This document shows positions 1 through 6,925 of a stretch of 13,655 bases of DNA, piece by piece. Within the stretch, counting starts at the first letter, position 1. The number at the start of each line of letters is the position of its first letter. The stretch is from Desulfovibrio sp. Its GTDB lineage: Bacteria > Desulfobacterota > Desulfovibrionia > Desulfovibrionales > Desulfovibrionaceae. Under the pieces are notes generated by a model. That model was not told the DNA's origin, made no database searches, and worked only from the letters and a program-made list of their open reading frames with translations. The translations under genes were made by a program, and so were the position numbers. The stretch is from positions 1-13,655 of the forward strand of contig JAITDR010000157.1 in NCBI GenBank assembly GCA_031282465.1. The letters are read 5' to 3'.

Positions 1-12
1 TCAGTGATACCG

Positions 13-59
13 AAAAAATTACGGAAAGTCAACAGTTTTTCCGTAATTTTTTACGGAAA
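13..59. terminator. 15-bp inverted repeat with A/T tracts, plus a third TTACGGAAA copy
   Basis: Positions 13-27 and 38-52 are perfect 15-bp complements separated by 10 nt. An A-run lies on the left flank and a T-run on the right, which is the form of a bidirectional intrinsic terminator for a gene left of the window. The core TTACGGAAA also recurs directly at 51-59, outside the hairpin, so the same 9-mer occurs three times in 47 bp (19-27 forward, 38-46 reverse, 51-59 forward). That could instead mean a protein-binding array. Seen directly: the repeats. Inferred: either function. Confidence 0.5.
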
Positions 60-200
60 AAATAAGGGACAACAGCCACAATTCGAGTAGGGGGTAGCCT
101 CGCGGCAAGATGTCGGAAAGTCTCTCCCCTTTTGACTGCCGGACGGGACATGACGCCCCCGTCTGCTCAAAGAAATTTTGCGCGAATCGCGATTTTTAAC

Positions 201-228
201 TTGACTTAATCTCAAATAGAGATATAAT
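201..228 (+). promoter_or_regulatory. strong sigma70-type promoter upstream of the terL leader
   Basis: The -35 box TTGACT (201-206) and a perfect -10 box TATAAT (223-228) are separated by 16 nt in an AT-rich patch between GC-rich flanks. It reads toward terL, whose ATG lies about 400 nt downstream. No other convincing promoter of this quality was noticed in front of the phage genes, so it may drive the leader and the structural operon. The transcription start would fall near 235. Confidence 0.65.
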
Positions 229-234
229 TATCTC
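209..234. promoter_or_regulatory. operator-like triple half-site over the promoter
   Basis: ATCTC (209-213), GAGAT (219-223) and ATCTC (230-234) form two overlapping inverted repeats. Their starts are spaced 10 and 11 bp, about one helical turn, so all would face the same side of the DNA. They cover the promoter spacer and flank the -10 box, the classic position for a repressor that blocks RNA polymerase. The regulator is unknown; a phage repressor or a host transcription factor is possible. Confidence 0.45.
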
Positions 235-516
235 AACAAAGCCGCACTGCCGGGACGAACAGCCTGCCGACCACAGCAAGTACTCCCAACGGCACTCCGG
301 CCGCGCCGTCTCACATCACGCCGACCTGGAACCTTCTGGTACCGTACGCCGAGCCGAGGGCAAACGCCCGTTGACGCAACGCCGAAGGGAACGGGGAAGA
401 CAGCGGCGCGAGACACAAACGGGGTGCCGGACCCACACCGCACGCCGGAACCGGCCTCGCGGCCGGGCATCCCCCGGTCCACCGGCTCCGCACCTTCACC
501 CCCGAAGGCCGGATTC

Positions 517-577
517 TGAGCAGAGCAAAGAATACGAGCATTGCATACCTCCCAATGCTCGGCCTTGCGTCTGCTCA
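517..577 (+). repeat. nested hairpin repeat, copy 1 (CGGCCTTGCG family)
   Basis: An outer stem TGAGCAGA (517-524) / TCTGCTCA (570-577) encloses an inner 8-bp stem GAGCATTG (536-543) / CAATGCTC (553-560) with a 9-nt loop, followed by the 10-mer CGGCCTTGCG (560-569). Related copies lie at 2416-2450 and 7019-7062, each in a gap before a phage structural gene. The inner stem is preserved with compensating base changes in the 7019 copy. Confidence 0.5.
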
Positions 578-606
578 GCCCGACCTTCTCAAAAAATCCG
601 GCAATG

Positions 607-623
607 TAAAAATTCCATAAAAA
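607..623 (+). repeat. AT-rich 17-mer before terL (copy 1 of 2)
   Basis: The 17-mer TAAAAATTCCATAAAAA lies 15 nt before the terL ATG. An identical copy occurs at 2562-2578, 15 nt before the portal ATG. Neither gene has a strong Shine-Dalgarno, so the shared AT-rich segment could aid initiation or mark a phage-specific transcription or recombination site. Function is inferred only from position. Confidence 0.5.
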
Positions 624-638
624 TCAAACGGTACCATT

Positions 639-2186
639 ATGCCCTGCACACAAGAACGCCTTGATGCCTTGCGGCGCTATGCGGACCTTGCCGGTCGGCT
701 GCAACCGGACAACGAGCGGCTTCCGCCGGAGGCGGCGGACGAAGCGCGCGCGTTGTGCATCGCGGACCTTTTCTATCTGTTGCACACCGTCATGCAACGC
801 AGCGACATGAACAACAACTGGTGCTTCGCGCGCTGCCGCGAGATACAAGAACAGCCCGACGGATTCCTCGACCTCTGGGCGCGCGGCCACTACAAAAGCA
901 CCATCATCACCGTCGGCCTGACCATCCGGAATATTCTCCACAACCCGGAAATCACCGCCGGCATCTTCTCGCATACGCGGCCCATAGCGAAATCCTTCCT
1001 GCGGCAAATCAAACGCGAATTCGAAGGCAACCGCTTCCTGCAAGCGCTTTTTCCCCATATCACGCCTCCCCGAAAAGGCGAAAAACGCACCTGGTCCGAA
1101 GACGACGGCCTCGTCGTCAGCCGCTCCGGCAACCCCAAAGAAGCCACCGTCGAAGCCTGGGGACTCGTGGACGGCCAACCCACCGGCAAACATTTCTCCC
1201 TCATCGTGTACGACGACATCGTCTCCCTGGAATCGACCACCACCCCGGACATGATACGCAAGACCACCGACGCCTGGCGACTTTCGCTCAACCTCGGCAC
1301 AAGCGGCGGCGTCATCCGCATGATCGGCACCCGCTACCATGCCGCCGACACCTACCACACCATACTCCGGCAAGGCAGCGTCACCCCGCGCACGTATCCG
1401 GCCACGGCCGACGGCACGCCTCACGGCCCGCCCGTCCTCCTTTCACCTGAATCCCTCGCCCGCAAACGCCGTGATATGGGCCCTTTCGTCTACGCCTGCC
1501 AGATGCTGCAAAACCCCCTCGCGGACAAAGCCCAAGGGTTTGCCCCCGAATGGTTCCGCACGCTCCCCGATGTCCCCGACGCCTTCCGCATGAACCGCTA
1601 TATCACCGTCGACCCCGCATCCTCCAAAAAACAGCACAGCGACTACACCGCCATGTGGGTCATCGGCCTGCACAACGACAACAACTACTACATCCTCGAC
1701 GGCATACGCGACCGCCTCAATCTCGCCGAACGCGCCCGCGCCCTCTTCCTCCTGCACCGCAAACACCGCCCCGTTGCCGTCGGCTACGAACACTACGGCA
1801 TGCAGGCCGATATCGAACACCTCCACTATCTCATGGAACACCACAACTACCGGTTTACCGTCATCCCGCTCGGCGGCTCCATGCCCAAAACCGACCGTAT
1901 CCGTCGCCTTGTCCCTCATTTCGAACAGGGCCGCATCTTCTTCCCGAACCGCCTCCTCACCCTGCGCGCGGACAACACCCCCTGCGACCTCACCAACGAA
2001 TTCATCGAACACGAATACTCCACCTTCCCGGTCTCCTCCCACGACGATATGCTCGACTGCCTATCACGCATCCTCGACCCCGAACTCCACGCCTGCTTTC
2101 CCCTCTGCCGTGCCCCAGGCACCGACGTCTCCGGCCGGCCCGAATTTGCCGTCCAATCCTCAACCCTCTGGAACGAAGGAGCATGA
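639..2186 (+). CDS. terL: phage terminase large subunit (ATPase and nuclease)
   Basis: TerL is the motor that translocates phage DNA into the procapsid and cuts it into genome units. This 515-aa protein has the usual two-domain length. The N-terminal ATPase shows a Walker A-like LWARGHYKST (residues 79-88) and a Walker B strand LIVYDDIV (188-195, acidic D192/D193). The C-terminal RNase H-like nuclease begins with a strand ending in D325 (ITVDPAS) and carries SSHDDMLDCL near residue 470. The ATG at 639 is the first start after an in-frame stop at 618-620; no clear Shine-Dalgarno precedes it. The next gene starts 3 nt after its stop and the order fits BPP-1/epsilon15-type phages. Codons end overwhelmingly in C, unlike the portal gene. 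No small subunit is visible upstream. Confidence 0.93.
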   Translation: MPCTQERLDALRRYADLAGRLQPDNERLPPEAADEARALCIADLFYLLHTVMQRSDMNNNWCFARCREIQEQPDGFLDLWARGHYKSTIITVGLTIRNILHNPEITAGIFSHTRPIAKSFLRQIKREFEGNRFLQALFPHITPPRKGEKRTWSEDDGLVVSRSGNPKEATVEAWGLVDGQPTGKHFSLIVYDDIVSLESTTTPDMIRKTTDAWRLSLNLGTSGGVIRMIGTRYHAADTYHTILRQGSVTPRTYPATADGTPHGPPVLLSPESLARKRRDMGPFVYACQMLQNPLADKAQGFAPEWFRTLPDVPDAFRMNRYITVDPASSKKQHSDYTAMWVIGLHNDNNYYILDGIRDRLNLAERARALFLLHRKHRPVAVGYEHYGMQADIEHLHYLMEHHNYRFTVIPLGGSMPKTDRIRRLVPHFEQGRIFFPNRLLTLRADNTPCDLTNEFIEHEYSTFPVSSHDDMLDCLSRILDPELHACFPLCRAPGTDVSGRPEFAVQSSTLWNEGA

Positions 2187-2189
2187 ACC

Positions 2190-2405
2190 ATGTGCATGGG
2201 AGGATCTTCCTCTACGCCCGAAGTCAAAAAAGCCCCCATAGCCCCGCCCGTCATCACCCCCATCGAAGCCGACCCCACATCCCGCTCGGCAGCCGACCAG
2301 GAACGCAAACGGCGGCAAGCCGCCTCCGGTCACTCCGATACCATACTCACCACCGGCCTCGGCATCCCCACGCCCGCGCCGACCGGCAGAAAGACACTGG
2401 GCTGA
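2190..2405 (+). CDS. small proline-rich phage protein between terL and portal
   Basis: This 71-aa protein begins MCMGGSSSTPEVKKAP, continues through a Pro/Ala-rich stretch to an Arg-rich segment (QERKRRQAASG, about residues 37-47) and ends with SDTILTTGLGIP and GRKTLG. This build, with a Cys/Gly-rich start, a basic middle and a 'SDTILT...G...KTLLG'-like tail, is familiar from small uncharacterised proteins encoded beside podophage portal genes. A good Shine-Dalgarno AAGGAG (2176-2181) sits 8 nt before the ATG, inside the end of terL, and only 3 nt separate the two genes, so translation is likely coupled. The role is unknown; a head or connector accessory part is a guess. It shares the C-rich codon style of terL. 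Confidence 0.8.
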   Translation: MCMGGSSSTPEVKKAPIAPPVITPIEADPTSRSAADQERKRRQAASGHSDTILTTGLGIPTPAPTGRKTLG

Positions 2406-2415
2406 CGGGCGGCGG

Positions 2416-2450
2416 GAGCATGGTCATCGGCCTTGCGCCCGCTCCGGCCG
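2416..2450 (+). repeat. CGGCCTTGCG-family repeat, copy 2 (degenerate)
   Basis: The segment holds GAGCAT followed closely by CGGCCTTGCG (2428-2437) and GCTCCGGCCG, matching the order of elements at 536-580 and 7019-7062. The inner stem is shortened to ATG/CAT. It lies just after the 71-aa gene. Confidence 0.4.
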
Positions 2451-2520
2451 ACCCGGCATCCTCGATTTCGCCACGCCGTTCCGGTTTGAAAACAACGGCG
2501 GCTAAAATTGAGGTGGGGTT

Positions 2521-2545
2521 CGGGGAGGGCATCATGCCCTCCCCG
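2521..2545. repeat. GC-rich perfect hairpin before the portal gene
   Basis: Arms CGGGGAGGGCAT and ATGCCCTCCCCG are perfect 12-bp complements around a single C. No T-tract follows on either strand, so it is not a standard intrinsic terminator. It could attenuate transcription or protect an RNA end between terL/71-aa and the portal gene. Confidence 0.5.
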
Positions 2546-2561
2546 AGAAAATCACAACACA

Positions 2562-2578
2562 TAAAAATTCCATAAAAA
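2562..2578 (+). repeat. AT-rich 17-mer before portal (copy 2 of 2)
   Basis: Identical to 607-623 and placed 15 nt before the portal ATG, exactly as copy 1 is placed before terL. The A-run continues to 2580. Confidence 0.5.
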
Positions 2579-2593
2579 AAGAGTGTTGTCGCA

Positions 2594-4216
2594 ATGAACA
2601 CCGCATCTGTGGATGTTGAACATTATGTGCGCCGGTTGAGTGTACTTGAAAGTGAGCGCAAGCGGGGCTGGGAATCGCATTGGCGGGCGTTGTCGCGGCA
2701 TTTTCTGCCCCGGCGGGCGCGGTTTCTGGACAGTGGGGCGCGGACGAACGAAGGTGACGTGAGAAATTATCTGCAGGACGGGATAGGTATTATGGCCTTG
2801 CGTATTTTGGCGAACGGGATGCAGAGCGGTCTGACGTCGCCGGCGCGCCCGTGGTTCAGTCTGACGTTGAGTGACCGGGATTTGGCGAAGACAGACGATG
2901 CGAAGCTGTGGTTACACGACACGTACGGAAAGATGATGAGCGTGTTTGCGAAGAGTAACTTTTACGACCAGATTCACGTTTTGTATTCGGAGTTGGCGTG
3001 TTTCGGGACGGCAGCGGTGATTATCGAGGAGGATGCGCGGACATTGGTGCGATTTCGGACGTTGACGGTGGGGGAATACAGTCTTGATGCGGGAGGGGAC
3101 GGGCGTATCGACACGTTGTACCGCCGGATTCGGATGACGCCGCGGCAGGTGTTGCAGGCGTGGCCGGAGCGTTGTCCGGAGGTCCTGCGGTACAAGGCGG
3201 AGGGGGATTCGGCGGAGTGGGTGACCTTGTTGCATGCTGTGGAGCCGAACGGTGAGTTTCGACAAGGGAGCATGCGGAGCAGGGAACGGCCTTGGCGGTC
3301 GGTGTACGTGGTTTTGGAAGGCGCGGGCCGTGAGGTTCTGGAGGACGGCGGCTGTTATGAGTTTCCGGCGCTTTGTCCGCGCTGGGTTGTGACGGCGTCT
3401 GACATATACGGCGCGTCGCCGGCCATGGATGCGTTGGGGGATTGCCGGCAGCTTCAGAAGATTACGGAAGACTCACGGCTGGCGTTGGAATTGGAGGTTC
3501 GTCCGCCGCTGCTGGTGTCGGCGCCGACGGACGCGCGGTTGAACATTTCGCCGGGCGCGGTGAACCGCGTGTATGCGGCGGCGGCGCAGGGCGGCGCGGC
3601 GGTAACGCCTTTGTATCAGGCACGAGCGAACCTGCAGGGGGCGGAGCGGACGCGGGTCGAGCTGCGGGAGCAGATACAACGTCATTTCCACAACGATTTG
3701 TTTCTGATGATCAGCGAGGCCGACAAGCGGATGACGGCCACGGAGGTAGCCGAGCGCAACGGCGAAAAAATGCTTATGCTCGGCCCGGTTCTGGACCGTT
3801 TGCGTTCGGAGTTGTTTCAGCCGCTTATAGAACGCGTGTACGGCATGATGGACAGGGCGGGGATGATTGCTCGTCCGCCGGACTACCTGGCCGGCCGGGA
3901 TTTGAAGGTGGAGTTTATTTCCATCCTGGCTCAGGCCCAGAAGCAGGCGGGCATAACCGCAATCGGCAGGCTGGCGGCCTTTGCCGCGCAAGTTATGCCG
4001 ATGTACCCGGAAATTGTGGATAAAATCAATTTTGACGAAGCCCTGGACCTGTGGGCGGACATGGAAGGCGCACCGCCCAGCCTGCTCCGCTCCGATGAAG
4101 AACTGACTGCAATACGCGCGCAACGGCGCGTCCTGTTGCAGGCGAACTTTTCCGGAAACGCGCCGGGGGATGCTTCGGAAGCGACCGTGCCTGCACAAAT
4201 TCCCAGGAGCGGATAA
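2594..4216 (+). CDS. phage portal / head-tail connector protein
   Basis: The portal forms the dodecameric ring at one capsid vertex through which DNA enters and leaves and to which the tail attaches. This 540-aa protein matches the T7 gp8-type head-tail connector family. Its hallmark is ANGMQSGLTSPARPWF (residues 73-88), preceded by a conserved 'NYLQDG...ALRILANGM' helix, and it ends with the usual RSDEELTAIRAQRR segment near the C-terminus. The length is typical. The ATG at 2594 has only a weak AAGAG 10 nt upstream. Codons mostly end in G with many TTG leucines, the opposite of terL, giving an abrupt strand-skew switch just before the gene. The stop abuts a 134-nt palindromic element that separates it from the next head gene. 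Confidence 0.93.
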   Translation: MNTASVDVEHYVRRLSVLESERKRGWESHWRALSRHFLPRRARFLDSGARTNEGDVRNYLQDGIGIMALRILANGMQSGLTSPARPWFSLTLSDRDLAKTDDAKLWLHDTYGKMMSVFAKSNFYDQIHVLYSELACFGTAAVIIEEDARTLVRFRTLTVGEYSLDAGGDGRIDTLYRRIRMTPRQVLQAWPERCPEVLRYKAEGDSAEWVTLLHAVEPNGEFRQGSMRSRERPWRSVYVVLEGAGREVLEDGGCYEFPALCPRWVVTASDIYGASPAMDALGDCRQLQKITEDSRLALELEVRPPLLVSAPTDARLNISPGAVNRVYAAAAQGGAAVTPLYQARANLQGAERTRVELREQIQRHFHNDLFLMISEADKRMTATEVAERNGEKMLMLGPVLDRLRSELFQPLIERVYGMMDRAGMIARPPDYLAGRDLKVEFISILAQAQKQAGITAIGRLAAFAAQVMPMYPEIVDKINFDEALDLWADMEGAPPSLLRSDEELTAIRAQRRVLLQANFSGNAPGDASEATVPAQIPRSG

Positions 4217-4350
4217 GTTTTTATGTTGTATGCCTCCGGCGGTCCCTCATCGGGGATGTATAGTACCGTGTAACGTATACATTTTCGCATCAGCCCCAAT
4301 GAGGGGGTCCGGGGGAAATCATTTCCCCCGGCCGCCGGAGGCATAAAAAC
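4217..4350. repeat. 134-nt nested palindromic intergenic element
   Basis: ATGCCTCCGGCGG (4230-4242) pairs perfectly with CCGCCGGAGGCAT (4332-4344), extended by GTTTTT / AAAAAC at the outer ends with a bulge. Inside lie TCAT+GGGG / CCCC+ATGA, then ATGTATA (4255-4261) / TATACAT (4276-4282). The right arm carries its own hairpin CCGGGGGAAAT (4309-4319) / ATTTCCCCCGG (4321-4331). A 31-nt part (4301-4331) recurs inverted at 6926-6956 with one mismatch. It starts directly after the portal stop codon. REP- or MITE-like origin is inferred. Confidence 0.6.
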
Positions 4351-4415
4351 AGGTGTTACCCGGTAATAGTTTCAAAGTCGGACTGTTCTGAAAATTCGAA
4401 ACAGGGAGTGGTGTG

Positions 4416-4748
4416 ATGCGCGGCGACGACATGCGGAACAACGTTTGTTTTTTCCAGGTGCGGGCTTACCCCGTGCAGGAGGCGGAGGATTACCGTCAGG
4501 CGCTGAAGCAGCCGGCCGTGCGACGTATCTTCCGTTCTCTGCTCGGCGTGAGCAACGTGTTCGGCCCGTCGTTGGGCGTGAGCGCGCAGTACACCGGATA
4601 TAACGAAGGATTGCGGGCGGCGGGGCTGCTGCTTGCGGCGAAAATCGAGCAGGCCGCGCCGGGCGCAACAGCCCGCCTCATGCTGGAAAGCGTTGAAGAC
4701 CGCCCGGATACACGGGCAAACCCTGAAGAATGCGAGGAGGACTACTGA
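4416..4748 (+). CDS. Bbp19-like small phage protein
   Basis: This 110-aa protein carries VFGPSLGVSAQYTGYNEGLR followed by AAGLLLAAKIEQAA. The pattern of a conserved 'NEG.R..GL.L' helix after a 'vF' segment is that of the Bbp19-like domain of BPP-1-type phages, encoded between portal and scaffold exactly as here. The C-terminus is acidic (ECEEDY). I chose the ATG at 4416 because AGGGAG (4403-4408) lies 7 nt upstream; the GTG immediately before it (4413) would be only 4 nt away. The stop TGA overlaps the next ATG by one base, so translation is probably coupled. Its molecular role in BPP-1-like phages is unclear to me; a head-assembly role follows from position only. Confidence 0.75.
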   Translation: MRGDDMRNNVCFFQVRAYPVQEAEDYRQALKQPAVRRIFRSLLGVSNVFGPSLGVSAQYTGYNEGLRAAGLLLAAKIEQAAPGATARLMLESVEDRPDTRANPEECEEDY

Positions 4749-5467
4749 TGGCTGACGAACCGACCGGCGCCGCGAACGGCGCCGAACACGACAATGCCCG
4801 GGCAGGAGCGGCCGGCGTCGATAACGGGGCGGGTAACAGCGCCGGCGGCGAGAGCGACGCCGGAGAGGATGCCGGCACCTTGCTCGGCACATCCGGCAAC
4901 ACGGCATCCGACGAGAATAATGCCGCCCGCGACGCGGCTGCCGGCGAACGGGACGCAGACAAGCCCGACGGCAAAGAAACGAAGCCGGACCCCGCCGACT
5001 CGGTGCCGGATACCCCTGAAGGCTACTCGCTGACCTTTGCTGACGGCACCAAGGTCGATGCGGCCCTGCTCGACGGGTTCAGGACCACAGCGCACGAAAT
5101 CGGCCTGACCCGAGGGCAGTCGCAAAAGCTGGCCGCCCTGTACGAAAAACACGTCGCCGAAATGGACGACGCGGCGCAACAGGCGCAACGCGAGGCGCTG
5201 GACAAGGCCCAAAGTGAATGGGAAGCGGAAATCAAAGGCGACAAGAATTTTGAAGAAAACTACGCGCACGCGCGCCGCGCCCTGCGGCAATTCGGGTCGC
5301 CGGAACTGACGACGGTCATGAACCGGACGCGCATCGGCTCCTTCCCGGCCTTTTTCACCTTTGTCGCCGCCGTGGGCAAAGCCCTGGCCGAGCCGGGATT
5401 CAAAGGCGCACACGCCGGCAGCCCCGGCAAGTCCATCGGCCGAATCCTCTACCCGGACATGCAATAA
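4748..5467 (+). CDS. putative capsid scaffolding protein
   Basis: A scaffold guides capsid subunits into a procapsid and then leaves. This 239-aa protein sits directly before the major capsid gene, the usual scaffold position. Residues 1-85 are a low-complexity Ala/Gly/Asp/Glu-rich acidic region. An ordered part starts at PEGYSL (90-95), followed by a long helical, charged stretch (about 120-170, with QQAQREALDKAQSEWEAEI) and a Gly-rich basic tail (GSPGKSIGRILYPDMQ). Such acidic, helical proteins are typical scaffolds. The ATG at 4748 is chosen over an upstream in-frame ATG (4730) because GAGGAGG (4734-4740) lies 7 nt before it, and TGATG overlaps the preceding stop. No protease motif was seen. 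The role is inferred from position and composition. Confidence 0.72.
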   Translation: MADEPTGAANGAEHDNARAGAAGVDNGAGNSAGGESDAGEDAGTLLGTSGNTASDENNAARDAAAGERDADKPDGKETKPDPADSVPDTPEGYSLTFADGTKVDAALLDGFRTTAHEIGLTRGQSQKLAALYEKHVAEMDDAAQQAQREALDKAQSEWEAEIKGDKNFEENYAHARRALRQFGSPELTTVMNRTRIGSFPAFFTFVAAVGKALAEPGFKGAHAGSPGKSIGRILYPDMQ

Positions 5468-5497
5468 CCTTCAACGGCATTGTAAGGAGTAAACACT

Positions 5498-6466
5498 ATG
5501 GCCGTCATCGCGCAAGAACCCGCAAGCCTCGCCGATATCGCCAAACGCCTGGATGCGAACGGCAAAATCGACGTTATCGTCGAACAACTCACCAAAACCA
5601 ACGAAATTCTGGAAGATATGCTCTTTCAGGAGGCAAACCTGCCGACCGGACACAAAACCACCATACGCTCGGATCTGCCCACGGCAACATGGCGTCTGCT
5701 GAACTACGGCGTGAAACAAAGCAAAAGCAGAACACAACAAATCATCAGCACCTGCGGAATGCTCGAAGCCTACGCCGAAGTGGACAAGGCCCTCGCCGAC
5801 CTCAACGGCAACACGGGCGCCTTCCGCGTGTCGGAAGACCAGGCGTTCCTTCAGGCAATGAACATCGCCATGGCGGAAACCTTGTTCTACGGCAACGTCG
5901 ACAAGACGCCGGAACGCTTCCACGGCTTCGCCGCGCACCTTTCCACCGCATCGCAGCCGAACGTGCTCGACGCCGGCGGCACGGAGTCGGGCAGCCTGAC
6001 CTCCATCTACCTGTGCTCCTGGGGACCGCAAACCGTTTTCGGCATCTACCCCAAAGGCAGCAAAGCCGGCTTCCGCCACAACGACCTGGGCGAAGTGACG
6101 CTGTTCGACGCCGACGGCGGCAAATACCAAGGCTACCGGACCCACTACAAATGGGACCTCGGCCTCGTCGTGCGGGATTGGCGTTACCTTGTCCGCATCG
6201 CCAACATAGACCCCGCAACCATCACCGACAACAAACTCGTCGACCTGCTGGTCACGGCGTCCGAACTCCTGCCGGACCAGAAACTCGGTCGCCCGGTGTT
6301 CTACATGAACCGCCAAACCCGCACCCGCCTGCGCCTGGCCCGCCTGAACAAAGGCAACGTCCAACTCTCCTTCGACAACGTCGAAGGCAAAAAAGTCATG
6401 GTCTTCGACGAAATTCCCGTGCGCCGCAGCGACGCCGTACTCAACACCGAACCCCGCGTGGTCTGA
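5498..6466 (+). CDS. major capsid protein, epsilon15 gp7 / BPP-1 Bbp17 type
   Basis: This 322-aa protein forms the icosahedral shell. It opens with SLADIAKRLDANGKIDVIVE, then NLPTGHKTTIRSDLPT (about 47-62), LNGNTGAFRVSE (about 106-117), AETLFYGN, and ILDAGGT-like VLDAGGTESGS followed by WGPQTVFGIYPKGSKAG. These match the order and wording of the HK97-fold gp7 family of phage epsilon15. The length is close to the family norm, so no N-terminal scaffold or protease region is fused. AAGGAG (5484-5489) lies 8 nt before the ATG. It follows the scaffold candidate by 30 nt and precedes a Bbp16-like cement gene, as in BPP-1-type phages. Codons end mostly in C. Confidence 0.93.
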   Translation: MAVIAQEPASLADIAKRLDANGKIDVIVEQLTKTNEILEDMLFQEANLPTGHKTTIRSDLPTATWRLLNYGVKQSKSRTQQIISTCGMLEAYAEVDKALADLNGNTGAFRVSEDQAFLQAMNIAMAETLFYGNVDKTPERFHGFAAHLSTASQPNVLDAGGTESGSLTSIYLCSWGPQTVFGIYPKGSKAGFRHNDLGEVTLFDADGGKYQGYRTHYKWDLGLVVRDWRYLVRIANIDPATITDNKLVDLLVTASELLPDQKLGRPVFYMNRQTRTRLRLARLNKGNVQLSFDNVEGKKVMVFDEIPVRRSDAVLNTEPRVV

Positions 6467-6488
6467 CCCGCGCAACAAGGAACACACC

Positions 6489-6899
6489 GTGATACTCGAC
6501 AACGAAACCATGTTCTCCAAAGCACAAGGGCCGATCACCGCAACCGCAGGGTCAACCGACATCGTCGACCTCGGCAGCGGCGATATCGGACCCTCGGAAC
6601 GCGTCAGCCTCTTCGTCGTCTGCAACCCGCCTTTCACCGGCGCCGGCACCGTCACCATCGAACTGCACACCGCCGACGCCGCAACCGCCGGAGCACTCAC
6701 CTCGCCCGTCGTCGCGGCTGCCTACGCCGTCGCCAACGCCGCCCTGCGCGCAGGCGGCAAACTGGTGTCCGCACGGCTGCCCCACGGCATGAAACGCTAC
6801 GCCCGCCTCAACTACGTCGTCAGCGCAAGCGCGACCCTCGCCGCAGGCAAACTCACCGCCGGCCTGGCTCTGGATATACCCGGTACCGATCCCGTATAA
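6489..6899 (+). CDS. Bbp16-type capsid cement protein
   Basis: In BPP-1 the Bbp16 protein is a beta-sandwich decoration that staples neighbouring capsid subunits. This 136-aa protein has the same outline: MILDNETMFSKAQ start, VDLGSGDIG, a beta-rich middle (TVTIELHTADAA), and the strongly conserved LPHGMKRYARLNYVVS segment (about residues 97-112) before the last strands. The start is GTG at 6489, supported by AAGGAA (6477-6482) 6 nt upstream; it lies 22 nt after the capsid gene, so both are likely on one transcript. After the stop comes an 8-bp hairpin and a palindromic repeat region. Identification rests on pattern and gene order. Confidence 0.85.
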   Translation: MILDNETMFSKAQGPITATAGSTDIVDLGSGDIGPSERVSLFVVCNPPFTGAGTVTIELHTADAATAGALTSPVVAAAYAVANAALRAGGKLVSARLPHGMKRYARLNYVVSASATLAAGKLTAGLALDIPGTDPV

Positions 6900-6918
6900 T
6901 AAGGGGCTCCGCCCCTTA
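6900..6918. repeat. 8-bp hairpin directly after the cement gene
   Basis: TAAGGGGC (6900-6907) and GCCCCTTA (6911-6918) pair perfectly around TCC. It starts one base after the stop codon. No T-run follows, so strong termination is doubtful; it may end or stabilise the head-gene transcript. Confidence 0.5.
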
Positions 6919-6925
6919 AACCCCG

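Larger units (their letters stand above)
229..638 (+). other. long GC-rich leader without a convincing gene
   Basis: No open frame here has a plausible start with a Shine-Dalgarno and a protein-like composition. The longest plus-strand frame (371-664) is extremely Arg/Pro-rich, has no visible ribosome site and overlaps the terL start. A terminase small subunit gene, often found just before terL, is absent. The visible content is a promoter at its left edge, a nested hairpin repeat at 517-577 and an AT-rich 17-mer at 607-623. It may be an untranslated leader, a non-coding RNA, or a decayed gene. Between 60 and 200, left of the promoter, only a weak 6-bp hairpin (142-163) was noticed. Confidence 0.45.

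Noticed and set aside
181..198. Small hairpin CGCGAATCGCG followed by a T-run as a terminator
   Set aside because: The stem is at most four base pairs with a three-base loop, too weak to claim.
371..664. 97-codon plus-strand frame in the terL leader
   Set aside because: Arg/Pro-rich, no Shine-Dalgarno, overlaps the start of terL; it does not resemble a terminase small subunit.
2521..2545. Intrinsic terminator between the 71-aa gene and portal
   Set aside because: The hairpin is perfect, but no T-tract follows on either strand; kept only as a repeat.
5471..6700. 409-codon minus-strand frame opposite the capsid gene
   Set aside because: Shadow of the capsid and cement genes; composition is Val/Ala/Asp-rich and lacks recognisable motifs.
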